DNA of 64,000 nt. Origin: Nonomuraea turcica. Lineage in GTDB: Bacteria > Actinomycetota > Actinomycetes > Streptosporangiales > Streptosporangiaceae. The DNA lies in the NCBI RefSeq assembly GCF_030718205.1, contig NZ_JAUZQF010000003.1:620001-684000 (forward strand), in the 5' to 3' direction. Below the pieces are notes generated by a model. It made no database searches and was not told the origin of the DNA. It saw only the letters and a program-made list of their open reading frames with translations. Both the position numbers and the translations under genes were made by a program. Positions 1-8,233 of this stretch are shown here, in pieces (the first letter of the stretch is position 1; every line of letters begins with the position of its first letter).

Positions 1-2
1 TC

Positions 3-611
3 CTCGACTACGAGGTCGAGCTGGGCCTGGTGATCGGGCATCGGATCGACGTCGGTGAGGCAGTGGCCGAGGACGAGCTCGCCGACGTCGTCGCAGGCAT
101 CGTCGTCGCCAATGACATCAGCGCCCGCGACATCCAGCTGACCCGGACGCAGTTCTACGAGTCGAAGTCCTACCCGACCTTCACCCCGGTCGGCCCGTTC
201 CTCACCCTCGTCGACGGCGAGGAACTGGCCGGACTGGAGCGGCTGCGGTTGACGCTGAGCGTCAACGGAGAGGTCCGCCAGAACAGCACCGTCGCCGACA
301 TGATCGTCAAGCCCGCCCGCGCGCTCACCCTGCTCGCCCGCTTCCAGGCCCTCGACCCCGGCGACCTGCTGCTCACCGGCACGCCGGGCGGCACCGCCCT
401 CAAGTCCCCGGGACCTGTCGCCGAGAAGATCGGAGCGCTGCTGCCCCCGGCGGTGAAGTGGAAGGCGTTCTTCAAGCGGCAGGCCGGCAACCCGAACTAC
501 CTGAAGGACGGCGACGTGGTCGCCGCGACCATCACCGACCCCGTACGCGGTATCGACCTCGGCCGGCAGTCCAACGTCGTGCGCGGACAGGCGCGAAGGG
601 CCGCCCTGTGA
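3..611 (+). CDS. FAH-family hydrolase, C-terminal part (5' end outside window)
   Basis: This is the C-terminal 202 residues of a fumarylacetoacetate hydrolase-fold protein; the reading frame is open to the left edge. The metal-site signature is visible: acidic DYEVEL at the edge, then VANDISARD about 35 residues later, followed by the LLTGTPGGTA loop. Family members hydrolyse or isomerise acylpyruvates and related ring-fission products in the cytosol. It overlaps the next gene by four bases (GTGA), so it is the upstream cistron of an aromatic-acid type operon with a CoA ligase and a flavin hydroxylase. The family is clear; the exact substrate is not readable. Confidence 0.9.
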   Translation, partial: LDYEVELGLVIGHRIDVGEAVAEDELADVVAGIVVANDISARDIQLTRTQFYESKSYPTFTPVGPFLTLVDGEELAGLERLRLTLSVNGEVRQNSTVADMIVKPARALTLLARFQALDPGDLLLTGTPGGTALKSPGPVAEKIGALLPPAVKWKAFFKRQAGNPNYLKDGDVVAATITDPVRGIDLGRQSNVVRGQARRAAL

Positions 612-2506
612 CGCCGGGTCCGGCGGCCGGTCTGCCCCCGCTGACCTCGGTGGCCGACCTCCACAAGATCGAGCGGGTCCCGCTCGCCGACCGCGACCTC
701 GCGCTCACGACGTACGACCTGCTCGTACGGGCCGCGCAGCGGTGGCCCGACGTGCCGCACTCGGTGTGGATTCCCGACGCGACCGTGATCGAGGACCACG
801 TGCCGGTGAGCTTCGGCGGACTGCACGACCGCGTGCACGCGATCGCCCACGCACTGCACGGGCTAGGGATCGGGCGCGACGACGCGGTCACGCTGATGGC
901 CCCCAACTGCAGCGACCTCCTCGCGGTCACATTGGCGGCCGAGGCCGTCGGGATCGCGGCCCCCGTCAACGCCGCGCTCGACGTGCGCCACGTCGCGCAC
1001 ATCGTGCGCCTGACCGGCTCCCGGGTCTTGGTCGCCGCCGGTCCCGAGCTGGACGAGGCGCTGTGGAAGCGGCTCCTGGACGGCGCCCCCGACTTCGGCA
1101 TCGAGGTCCTCGTCGCGCTGTCGCCCGACGGCGCCGACCGAGCCGCGGCGCCCGCGCTGGAGGCCCGCCCGGGTCTGCGCACCGTACGCCTCGACGACCT
1201 GGTGACCGACGGACCGGCCGAGCCCGCCGGACTCCCGGCCGCGCCGCCGGCGCCCGACGACCTCGCGGCGTTCTTCCACACCGGGGGCACCACCGGCACC
1301 CCCAAGGTGGCCGCGCACACCCACCGCAACCAGGCGGTGATGGCGTGGAGCATCGCTGTCGCGGGCGGCTCCGGCGAGGGGCAGGGCATCGTCGCCGGCC
1401 TGCCGCTCTTCCACGTCAACGCGCTGCTGGTGACCGCCATCGCACCGCTGGTGTCCGGAGCGCGGTCGATCTGGCCGGGCCCGCTGGGCTATCGCGACCC
1501 GAAGCTGTACACCGGTTTCTGGCGACTGGTCGAGCACTACCGGCCCCGCGCCATGTCGGCGGTGCCGACCGTCTACGCCTACCTCTCCGCCATACCGGTC
1601 GACGCCGACATCAGCTCGCTCGAACTCCCGGTCGTCGGCGCTGCGCCGCTGCCGGACAGCGTGCGGCGGATGTTCGCCGAGAGGACGGGGCTGCAGCTGC
1701 TTGAGGGCTACGGCCTCACCGAGGCCACCTGCGCATCGTCGGCGACCCTGCCGGGCGACGTGCGCCCCGGCTCGGTCGGACAGCGGCTGCCCTACCAGAC
1801 TTTGGTGGCTGCGAAGATCGACGAGGCGAGCGGCACGGTGCGGCCATTGCCCGCAGGCGAGACGGGCGAGCTGGTGATCGGCGGCCCGACCGTGTTCGCT
1901 GGGTATCTGCGGCGCGACGGCAACCGAAGGTGGGTGTCCGCCGAGGGCGTCGTCGACGGCTGGCTGCGCACGGGCGACCTCGGCTTCGTACGCGACGAGC
2001 GGATCCATCTCCGCGGCCGGCAGAAGGATTTGATCATCCGCGGCGGCCACAACATTGATCCTGCCGTCATCGAGGACGCCCTGCTCGGCCACCCCGCCGT
2101 GGCCGCCGCCGGTGCCGTCGGCCGGCCCGACCGCACCTCTGGCGAGGTCCCGGTGGCATTTGTCGCTCTCTCCGCAACTGGGATCACGGTGGAAGAACTG
2201 ACGGCCTGGGTCGCCGAGCACATCAGCGAACCAGCCGCGCGCCCGAAGTCGATCACTGTGCTCGACGCGATCCCGGTCACCGAGATCGGCAAGCCGTTCA
2301 AGCCCGCGCTGCGCGAGGGGGCGGCCGCCCGGCACTTCCGTGCCGAGCTCGCCGAGCACGGCATCGACGGCGTCGAGGTCGGCGTCCGCTACGAGGAGGG
2401 GCGGCTGGTCGTGCGGCTGACCGGCGGCGCCGGGGCCGATGCGGCCGCCGTGCTGCGGGGCTACAACGTCGAGATACGCATGGACACCGAGGAGGCGGAG
2501 CAGTGA
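608..2506 (+). CDS. Acyl-CoA synthetase (AMP-forming, ANL superfamily)
   Basis: The 632-aa product is an adenylating enzyme that would activate a carboxylic acid to its CoA thioester. ANL core motifs appear in order: the phosphate-binding loop HTGGTTGTPKVAAHTHRN, GYGLTEATC, then GWLRTGDLG, the hinge GRQKDLIIRGG, and the C-terminal catalytic lysine in EIGKPFKPALRE. I chose the GTG at 608 because it overlaps the upstream stop as GTGA and because a longer extension reads as out-of-frame hydrolase sequence. About 70 residues follow the A10 motif, which is longer than usual. Position between a ring-product hydrolase and a hydroxylase suggests an aromatic or arylpropionic acid substrate; this is inference. 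Confidence 0.92.
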   Translation: MTPGPAAGLPPLTSVADLHKIERVPLADRDLALTTYDLLVRAAQRWPDVPHSVWIPDATVIEDHVPVSFGGLHDRVHAIAHALHGLGIGRDDAVTLMAPNCSDLLAVTLAAEAVGIAAPVNAALDVRHVAHIVRLTGSRVLVAAGPELDEALWKRLLDGAPDFGIEVLVALSPDGADRAAAPALEARPGLRTVRLDDLVTDGPAEPAGLPAAPPAPDDLAAFFHTGGTTGTPKVAAHTHRNQAVMAWSIAVAGGSGEGQGIVAGLPLFHVNALLVTAIAPLVSGARSIWPGPLGYRDPKLYTGFWRLVEHYRPRAMSAVPTVYAYLSAIPVDADISSLELPVVGAAPLPDSVRRMFAERTGLQLLEGYGLTEATCASSATLPGDVRPGSVGQRLPYQTLVAAKIDEASGTVRPLPAGETGELVIGGPTVFAGYLRRDGNRRWVSAEGVVDGWLRTGDLGFVRDERIHLRGRQKDLIIRGGHNIDPAVIEDALLGHPAVAAAGAVGRPDRTSGEVPVAFVALSATGITVEELTAWVAEHISEPAARPKSITVLDAIPVTEIGKPFKPALREGAAARHFRAELAEHGIDGVEVGVRYEEGRLVVRLTGGAGADAAAVLRGYNVEIRMDTEEAEQ

Positions 2507-4020
2507 CCACGAAGGGTCTCCATGCGCTGGCCGGCCAATGGGACGTGATCGTGATCGGCGGCGGTCCCACCGGCCTGACGGCGGCGACCCTGCTCTGCCA
2601 GTACGGGTGCCGGGTCGCGGTCGTCGAGCGCCACCATGACATCTATCCGCTCCCGCGGGCCGTCCACGTCGACGACGAGGTGTACCGGATCCTCCACCAG
2701 GTCGGTATCGGTGAGGAGTTCGCCGCGCATACCCGTCCCGCGGCCGGGCTGCGGCTCGTCGACGGGCGCCACCGTGAGCTGGCCACCTTCTCCCGCGAGC
2801 GGAAGACGGCCGCGGGGCTTCCTCAGGCCAACATGTTCGACCAGCCGGTCCTGGAGCGCCTGCTGCGCGACAACCTCAAGCGCCTGCCGGAGGTGACCAT
2901 CCTCGGCGGCCACGAGCTGCTCCGCTTCGACACCGACACCGACGGGATAACCGCCCACGTGAGCGAGCCGGACGGCGCGACGGCCGAGCTGCGGGCCCTG
3001 TACCTCATCGGCTGCGATGGCGCCAACAGCACCGTCCGCGGACAACTCGCCATCGACAGCGACGATCTAGGCTTCGAGCAGCGCTGGCTGGTCGTCGATG
3101 TCCGCTGCGAGCTGGGTCTCGATGCCTGGGACGGTGTGCACCAGGTGTGCGACCGGCACCGGGCAGGCACGTACATGCGCATCGGGCCGGACCGCTACCG
3201 CTGGGAGTTCCAGCTGCTGGACGGTGAGAGCGCCGACGACTACGACGGCATCCCGGCGCTGCGCCGCCTCATCGACCCGTGGGTCCGCGGCATCCCGGAC
3301 GACCGCCTGGAACTGCTGAAGTGCCGGGAATACACCTTCCGCGCCCGCGTCGCCCGCCGCTGGCGCGCGGGCCCGGTCTTCATCGCCGGCGACGCCGCCC
3401 ACGTCACGCCGCCGTTCATCGGCCAGGGCCTTTGCGCCGGGCTCCGCGACGCGCACAACCTCGCGTGGAAGCTGGCCGCTGAGCTGCGCGGGCGCGCGGC
3501 GCCGGGGCTCCTCGACTCGTACGAGGCCGAACGCCGGCCGCACGCCACGGCGATGATCAAGCGGGCCAAGACCGTCGGCCGGCTGATGACCGGCGGCGGC
3601 CGCGCCGCCGAGCTGGTGCGGGGACGTCTCCTGCCCGCCCTCGCCCACTCCCGGACAGCCCGGCGAGTCGTGCTGGACACCGGCAGCCCGCCGCTCACAC
3701 CCGGCCCCCGAGTCCAGCGGCGCACCCCCCGCAGCGTACGAGGCGCGCTCCTCCCGCTCGTGCACCTGCCGGGCCCGGACGGCGAATCCGTACTGGTCGA
3801 CCGGGTGCTCGGCGACCGCACAGCGGTCGTCGCGCTTCCCGGCACCGACCTCGCGGCCGTCCCCGGCGCCCTGCCCTCGGCCTGGCTGACCGTCGATCCG
3901 GAGGGCAGCGAAGGCGAACGGTTCCTCGCACGCTGGCTGCAGGACGCCGGCGTCGCCTGGGTCAGTGTCGACCCCGACCGCGTGATCAAGGCCGCAGGAC
4001 CGTCCGGGGTACTGCGGTGA
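2503..4020 (+). CDS. FAD-dependent aromatic hydroxylase (MhpA-like)
   Basis: This 505-aa class A flavin monooxygenase would use NAD(P)H and oxygen to hydroxylate an aromatic ring. The Rossmann motif VIVIGGGPTGLTAA lies at residues 15-28, the substrate-side LPRAVHVDDE stretch follows, and the FAD-ribityl motif FIAGDAAHVTPPFIGQG lies near 290-306. Length and C-terminal thioredoxin-like tail match 3-(3-hydroxyphenyl)propionate hydroxylases. It starts at a GTG overlapping the ligase stop (GTGA), implying translational coupling, and its own stop overlaps the TetR start in the same way. The substrate cannot be told from sequence; related polyketide hydroxylases share this architecture. Confidence 0.88.
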   Translation: MTTKGLHALAGQWDVIVIGGGPTGLTAATLLCQYGCRVAVVERHHDIYPLPRAVHVDDEVYRILHQVGIGEEFAAHTRPAAGLRLVDGRHRELATFSRERKTAAGLPQANMFDQPVLERLLRDNLKRLPEVTILGGHELLRFDTDTDGITAHVSEPDGATAELRALYLIGCDGANSTVRGQLAIDSDDLGFEQRWLVVDVRCELGLDAWDGVHQVCDRHRAGTYMRIGPDRYRWEFQLLDGESADDYDGIPALRRLIDPWVRGIPDDRLELLKCREYTFRARVARRWRAGPVFIAGDAAHVTPPFIGQGLCAGLRDAHNLAWKLAAELRGRAAPGLLDSYEAERRPHATAMIKRAKTVGRLMTGGGRAAELVRGRLLPALAHSRTARRVVLDTGSPPLTPGPRVQRRTPRSVRGALLPLVHLPGPDGESVLVDRVLGDRTAVVALPGTDLAAVPGALPSAWLTVDPEGSEGERFLARWLQDAGVAWVSVDPDRVIKAAGPSGVLR

Positions 4021-4703
4021 GTAACGGGACGCTCGCCCCGGCTACGATTCCGACCATGCCGGAACAGCAGCCGTCGCGTGGAGAGAGGCGCAAGCTGCGC
4101 ACCCGAAGGGCGCTGATCGAGGCCGCGCAGGAGATCTACGCCGAGCGCGGTGACTTCGAGGTCAGCATCCAGCAGATCACAGATGCCGCCGACGTCGGCT
4201 TCGGTACGTTCTACAACCACTTCTCGTCCAAGGCAGAACTGCTCGACGCGGCGATCGCCGAGGCGCTCGAGACCCACGCCGCCTGGCTGGAGCGGCTGCT
4301 CGCCGACGTCGATGACCCGGCTGTGGTCTTCGCGACGTCGATGCGACTCACCGGCCGGCTCGTCCGCACCCGCCCCCGGCTGGCGCAGGTGATGATGAAC
4401 AGCAGGGGCGCGCTGCTGGAAGCGCCGTACGGCCATGCGGTGCACGCCCGAAACGACATCGAGGCGGCCATCGCCGCCGGCCGCTTCGTCATCGACGACG
4501 TCAGGGTTGCGCTCGCCTGCACCGCGGGGTGCCTGATCGCCACGATGCACCTCTGCGCCACCGACCCGAAGGCCTCGGTCGACGACATCGCCGACCAGAC
4601 CGTGCTCAACGTCCTGCGGATGTTCGGCGTGGCCGAATCGGAGGCCCGCCGCATCGTGGCACTGCCGCTCCCGACCGACGAGCCTCCGCCCGAGTCGATC
4701 TGA
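4017..4703 (+). CDS. TetR-family transcriptional regulator
   Basis: This 228-aa protein carries an N-terminal TetR DNA-binding domain: RRALIEAAQEIYAERG, then the helix-turn-helix ITDAADVGFGTFYNHFSSK. The helical C-terminal half would bind the effector. The GTG at 4017 overlaps the hydroxylase stop (GTGA), but the ATG at 4056 sits just ahead of the conserved domain and is a plausible alternative start. Being last in the catabolic operon it probably controls that operon and is co-transcribed with it. Its operator would lie upstream of the window, so it is not visible. Confidence 0.9.
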   Translation: MSNGTLAPATIPTMPEQQPSRGERRKLRTRRALIEAAQEIYAERGDFEVSIQQITDAADVGFGTFYNHFSSKAELLDAAIAEALETHAAWLERLLADVDDPAVVFATSMRLTGRLVRTRPRLAQVMMNSRGALLEAPYGHAVHARNDIEAAIAAGRFVIDDVRVALACTAGCLIATMHLCATDPKASVDDIADQTVLNVLRMFGVAESEARRIVALPLPTDEPPPESI

Positions 4704-4783
4704 GCGACGGGACGTAGGCGGTCGGGCTGTGCTGGAAGGACGGCCAACAGTGTCCCGACGCCCGGCGGTGCAGGCCAGGGCGA

Positions 4784-5215
4784 GCCTGCTTCTTGCCATT
4801 GGCGCAGCACCTTGGGGGAGACGCGGCCGGTCCTCTTCACGGCGACGTCGTTTGGTTGGGCCCATCGTCGTGCGCCATGTTCGTCCGACAGGGGTGGGCG
4901 GGGTTGATGTTGGTTGCCGGCGGAGGGTTTGGTGAGTATCCATTCCACCCATTTGCGCAACACTCGGCGGGTGACCTGGTCGAGCGGGAGGTGTTCGAAG
5001 CTTGGCATCTCAGGGTCGCGTGTGGCGTCGTAGTTTGGGTCTTCGATGCCGTGGCAGCCCTTGGGGTAGCCGTGCGACCGGTTCTCGCCGCTGAGCGTGA
5101 CCAGCGAGGACGTCGCGCCGTTCTTGGCCGTGCGCTCGATGATCCGGGCCACCCGTGCGCTCGATGATCCGGGCCACCCGTGCCTCCCGTTTGCTCTCAC
5201 TGGTCGCATGGTGAC
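4784..5215 (-). pseudogene. Remnant of small protein with Lsr2-like DNA-binding tail, frameshifted by a tandem duplication
   Basis: Reading the minus strand, coding-like sequence runs from about 5215 to 4784 and ends in a stretch resembling the Lsr2 C-terminal AT-hook-like domain (RRWAQPNDVAVKRTGRVSP then KVLRQWQEAG). The N-terminal part, SESKREARVARIIERT, is in a different frame from the rest. The two frames meet exactly at a 25-bp perfect tandem duplication (5130-5179). Removing one copy joins them into ARIIERTAKNGATSSLVTL. No clean stop follows the Lsr2-like motif, so the 3' end is also damaged. The Lsr2 assignment rests on a short motif and is tentative; the frameshift logic is stronger. 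Confidence 0.45.
5130..5179. repeat. Perfect 25-bp tandem duplication
   Basis: Two adjacent identical 25-bp units occupy 5130-5154 and 5155-5179. Each contains GCTCGATGATCCGGGCCACC. The length is not a multiple of three, so it shifts the minus-strand reading frame at this point. Confidence 0.95.
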
Positions 5216-5475
5216 GAGACCTGGGGATGGTGTGCAGAAGTGACGCGCGGAGATGATCAAATGCCGGCTGCCGCGCGATGAGATGCGGGAACATCGGAGG
5301 AACATGATCTTGATGTGATGGTTCACGACCCGTTGTTGATTCGTATCGCTGTGGCCAGAATTTCTTCCTGCTCTCGTGTCGGCCTGTGCCCAGGAGTGCC
5401 GTGGTGCCAGTGCTCGCGGACGAGCTCGGCGAGGTGCTCGGCGCGCTACGCGAAGGGCCTGACTGTCCCGATCAC
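5216..5475. other. Intergenic stretch without recognisable gene
   Basis: Between the Lsr2-like remnant and the YciO/Sua5 stop I see no frame with convincing codon bias and no RNA structure. It may hold the lost 5' end of the remnant gene. Confidence 0.4.
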
Positions 5476-6096
5476 CTACTCGAAGAGGGACGGGTCCCCG
5501 GTGCCTCTGCGAAGGATCTGGGGCTCGTTCTGCGAGAAGTCGATGACCGTCGTCGGTTCGTCACCGCACTCGCCGGAGTCGATCACAGCGTCCACGACGT
5601 GGTCCAGTCTTTCCTTGATCGCCCAGCCCTGCGTCATCGGCTCGGTCTCATCGGGCAGCAGCAGGGTGCTGGACAGCAGCGGTTCGCCGAGCTCGGTCAG
5701 CAACGCCTGCGTGACGACGTGATCGGGTATCCGAACACCGACCGTCTTCTTCCTGGGATGCAGCAACCGCCGCGGCACCTCCTTCGTCGCGGGCAGGATG
5801 AACGTGTAGCCGCCGGGAGTCGCCGCCTTGAGCGAGCGGAACAGCGCATTGTTCACGTGAACGAACTGGCCGAACTGGGCAAAGTCCTTACAAACTAGGG
5901 TGAAGTGATGGTCGTCGTCGAGACGCCGGATCTCCCTGATCCGGTCGATGCCCTCCTTGTTGCCCAGTCTGCACCCCAACGCGTAGCACGAGTCTGTCGG
6001 GTACGCGATCAGCCCGTCCGTGTGAAGGAGATCGACCGCCTGACGGATCATCCGAGGTTGCGGGTTGTCCGGATGTACATCGAAGTACTTTGCCAT
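5476..6096 (-). CDS. YciO/Sua5/YrdC-family protein (threonylcarbamoyl-AMP synthase fold)
   Basis: The 206-aa product matches the length of YciO-type proteins. The conserved YrdC core is visible: LIAYPTDSCYALGC near residues 30-43, then HHFTLVCKDF, GGYTFILPAT, VGVRIPDHV and a SSTLL segment. Sua5/YrdC makes threonylcarbamoyl-AMP for tRNA t6A37; YciO-type relatives share the fold, but their role is less certain. The ATG at 6096 was chosen because homology begins at MAKYFDV. It stands alone, flanked by gene debris, so it may be a second, non-essential paralogue rather than the housekeeping Sua5. Confidence 0.88.
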   Translation of the reverse strand: MAKYFDVHPDNPQPRMIRQAVDLLHTDGLIAYPTDSCYALGCRLGNKEGIDRIREIRRLDDDHHFTLVCKDFAQFGQFVHVNNALFRSLKAATPGGYTFILPATKEVPRRLLHPRKKTVGVRIPDHVVTQALLTELGEPLLSSTLLLPDETEPMTQGWAIKERLDHVVDAVIDSGECGDEPTTVIDFSQNEPQILRRGTGDPSLFE

Positions 6097-6586
6097 GCAT
6101 GGGAGCTTAGAAGCGGACAGTCCAGCGCATGACACGATGGCCTCGACTTTCTACATCTACGGGCCTTCCACCGCGAAGCAAGTCGAGTTCCTCGCCGGTC
6201 CCGACGTCGGCGGGCAACCACACTCGATCTTCACGCCTCACGGCGACCTTCACTGTCACCCGAGAGCGCGTGAGCGAGTCACGTCGCTGTGGCCAGTCCG
6301 AATGGCGGGCAGTGACTCCGTCGCTGTCCGGCCAGCCGTCCTCGAACTTTCCATGGCGTCTCCTCCGTCACGGCGAGATCGCCGTTCGGCGCCGCGAGCG
6401 CGGTGCTCCGGCTCCGGCCGCAGGTCACCCAGCCGGCGGTCCGGCAGCGCACGGAGCACAGGGACAGGTAGCGGGTCCGCGACTTCCTCGGCCACATACA
6501 GTCAGCGCTTGGACGGACAGGGCAGCACCAGAAGGTCGGCCATCTGGGGCTGCATGACAGCACGTCCACCGACCCAGGACACCCTT
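6097..6586. other. Intergenic debris, no assignable gene
   Basis: Several short frames run through this stretch on both strands, but none keeps a consistent codon bias. One plus-strand frame from 6137 begins MASTFYIYGPSTAKQVEF and could be the start of a small lost gene; I do not recognise it. Confidence 0.35.
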
Positions 6587-6760
6587 CACACGCAGGACGG
6601 TGGCCTGGCGGCCGGACGGCGTGAGAGCCTGCTCAAAGCCGCCTCGTTCCTTCCACGGTGGGGCCTCGGGGCGTCGGTCGAAGATCACCAGCACGCCGGT
6701 GGCCAGGGTGAGCCGGTCCAAGTATTGGTCGAGCTGGGCGAGGCCGTCGGTCATCGGATC
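6587..6760 (-). pseudogene. C-terminal remnant of an AAA-ATPase/PDDEXK protein
   Basis: The minus strand encodes GLAQLDQYLDRLTLATG, then FDRRPEAPPWKERGGF and a final QATVLRV. This is nearly identical to the last 53 residues of the intact AAA-nuclease gene at 31658-33259, and the DNA is also clearly alignable. Nothing of the ATPase or nuclease domain survives upstream. It is therefore a truncated second copy of that family, left by deletion or partial duplication. Confidence 0.85.
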
Positions 6761-6971
6761 GTTCTCGCCTGCCCGCCCATCGGCGACCAGACCCGAAACG
6801 CCGCCCGCCACCAGGCAGAGCGTGTCGTCCGCATGGCCGCGGCTCTCAAGCAGGGCCTTGCCGCGTGACCATAACGCAGCGTGTTGCGGAGTAGGGAGTA
6901 CCACTGGCCGCGGTGGGGCAAGGCCAGCACCACCTCGTCACCTTCAACGCCGCGGCGTTGGTGAAGCTGGA

Positions 6972-8108
6972 TTACAGCAGGCGCTTGCGCTGGTCGGCCG
7001 CTTCTCCCCGGACTTCCGCGAAGAACGATGCGGTGCGGTGCTCCTGCCAGTCCTCTGCGTCCTCATCGTCGAGATCACCTGCTTCATCGCGATCGATCGC
7101 GTACTCGGCATACAGCAGCCAGCAGCCGCGAATTCCGCTGAGCAGGTCTTCGAGTAGGTCGAGAGCCGGACGGGTGGGATCCAGGGGTGTGATCCGCAGG
7201 TTGAGGGTGTCCAGGCTCACCTCGGGCTGGGCATCGCGCCATTTGTCGATCATCTGCTCGGCGGCGGTGATCCGTTGTTTGAGTGCCGTGATGTTGGGGA
7301 TTTCGCCTTCCGCGACACGCAGGGCAGCGCGAATCATGGGCATCACCGCCTGGCGGGGGGAGGCGCCGTCGGCCATCAGCTCGAGGACGAGGGTCGGGGT
7401 CTCGTGGGGGAGGGCCTCGATGTTGTCGGCCTCGGCCACGATCTGCGTGGCGGGCAGCCCGGCATACTCGGCGGTGATGGTGGCCGCCGCATGCAGCCAA
7501 TGCGCGGCGGCGACGGCAGCCGCGGCCGGGTCGATCTCGGTGAAGAGCGTTTCGGGGCCGAAGGGGTCGTCGTGCAGCATGCTGTCGGCTTGGGCCACCT
7601 GGACAGGCGAGGCGTCCTCGCGGGTGAGGGCGACAGCCTGTCGGGCACGCTCGGACAGGTTGCCCAGCTCGGCTTGCTCGATGGCGGCCAGTTCGGCGGC
7701 GACGTCGATGGTGACGCGGGTGGTCAGCTCGGCGGCGTCGAGCGTGTGCAGGGCTCGGCCGACCCGGTGTGCGGCTTCTTCGACACGGATGTAGGAGTGG
7801 ATCATGTGGCCGTCTGAGGGCAGGTTGGGGCTCGTCAACGCGGTGGGGACGACGGTAAAGGCGTCGCGTTCGCCTTGCCGGCGCCAGCCTTCGGAGTGGG
7901 GCTCGTGGCTGTCTGCGGCGCTGGCTGGATGGGTGTAGCACCGCCAGCACGCTTCGGAGAGTTGGGTCAGCGCCCTGGCCAGATTCAGGGCGTCGCGGCT
8001 GGAGATCCCGGAAGGAAGACCGGCTACGACCACCGCTACGTCCCCCAGCCCAGTGCTCCAGCTGGCGATGAGGGCGTTGCGGCTGCGATCGATGGCGTAC
8101 CGGGTCAA
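6972..8108 (-). CDS. Conserved-looking protein of unknown function, 378 aa
   Basis: I do not recognise this protein. It is alanine- and helix-rich, with no signal peptide, membrane span or nucleotide-binding motif. The middle (about 115-260) looks like a helical bundle (EEAAHRVGRALHTLDAAEL, then AAAAVAAAHWLHAAATI), and the C-terminus is acidic (DEAGDLDDEDAEDWQEH). The TTG at 8108 is favoured because GAGGAG lies six bases upstream. Codon usage is normal for the window, so it is probably expressed. It is flanked by AAA-gene debris and an MFS pump; neither neighbour suggests a role. Confidence 0.75.
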   Translation of the reverse strand: MTRYAIDRSRNALIASWSTGLGDVAVVVAGLPSGISSRDALNLARALTQLSEACWRCYTHPASAADSHEPHSEGWRRQGERDAFTVVPTALTSPNLPSDGHMIHSYIRVEEAAHRVGRALHTLDAAELTTRVTIDVAAELAAIEQAELGNLSERARQAVALTREDASPVQVAQADSMLHDDPFGPETLFTEIDPAAAAVAAAHWLHAAATITAEYAGLPATQIVAEADNIEALPHETPTLVLELMADGASPRQAVMPMIRAALRVAEGEIPNITALKQRITAAEQMIDKWRDAQPEVSLDTLNLRITPLDPTRPALDLLEDLLSGIRGCWLLYAEYAIDRDEAGDLDDEDAEDWQEHRTASFFAEVRGEAADQRKRLL

Positions 8109-8233
8109 TGGGACTCCTCACGGATAGCCAGGAAGGGTGGCTGGGACATGCTCAGCATGGAGCATCGGCGGTCGCGGTTGACGTCCTTCTAGCCCTTGGT
8201 CTTTCGCGAAGTTCTCTAAGTCGCTGAGATGGC

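Noticed and set aside
863..2359. Minus-strand frame opposite the acyl-CoA synthetase
   Set aside because: Shadow frame of a GC-rich gene; the plus-strand frame holds all ANL motifs.
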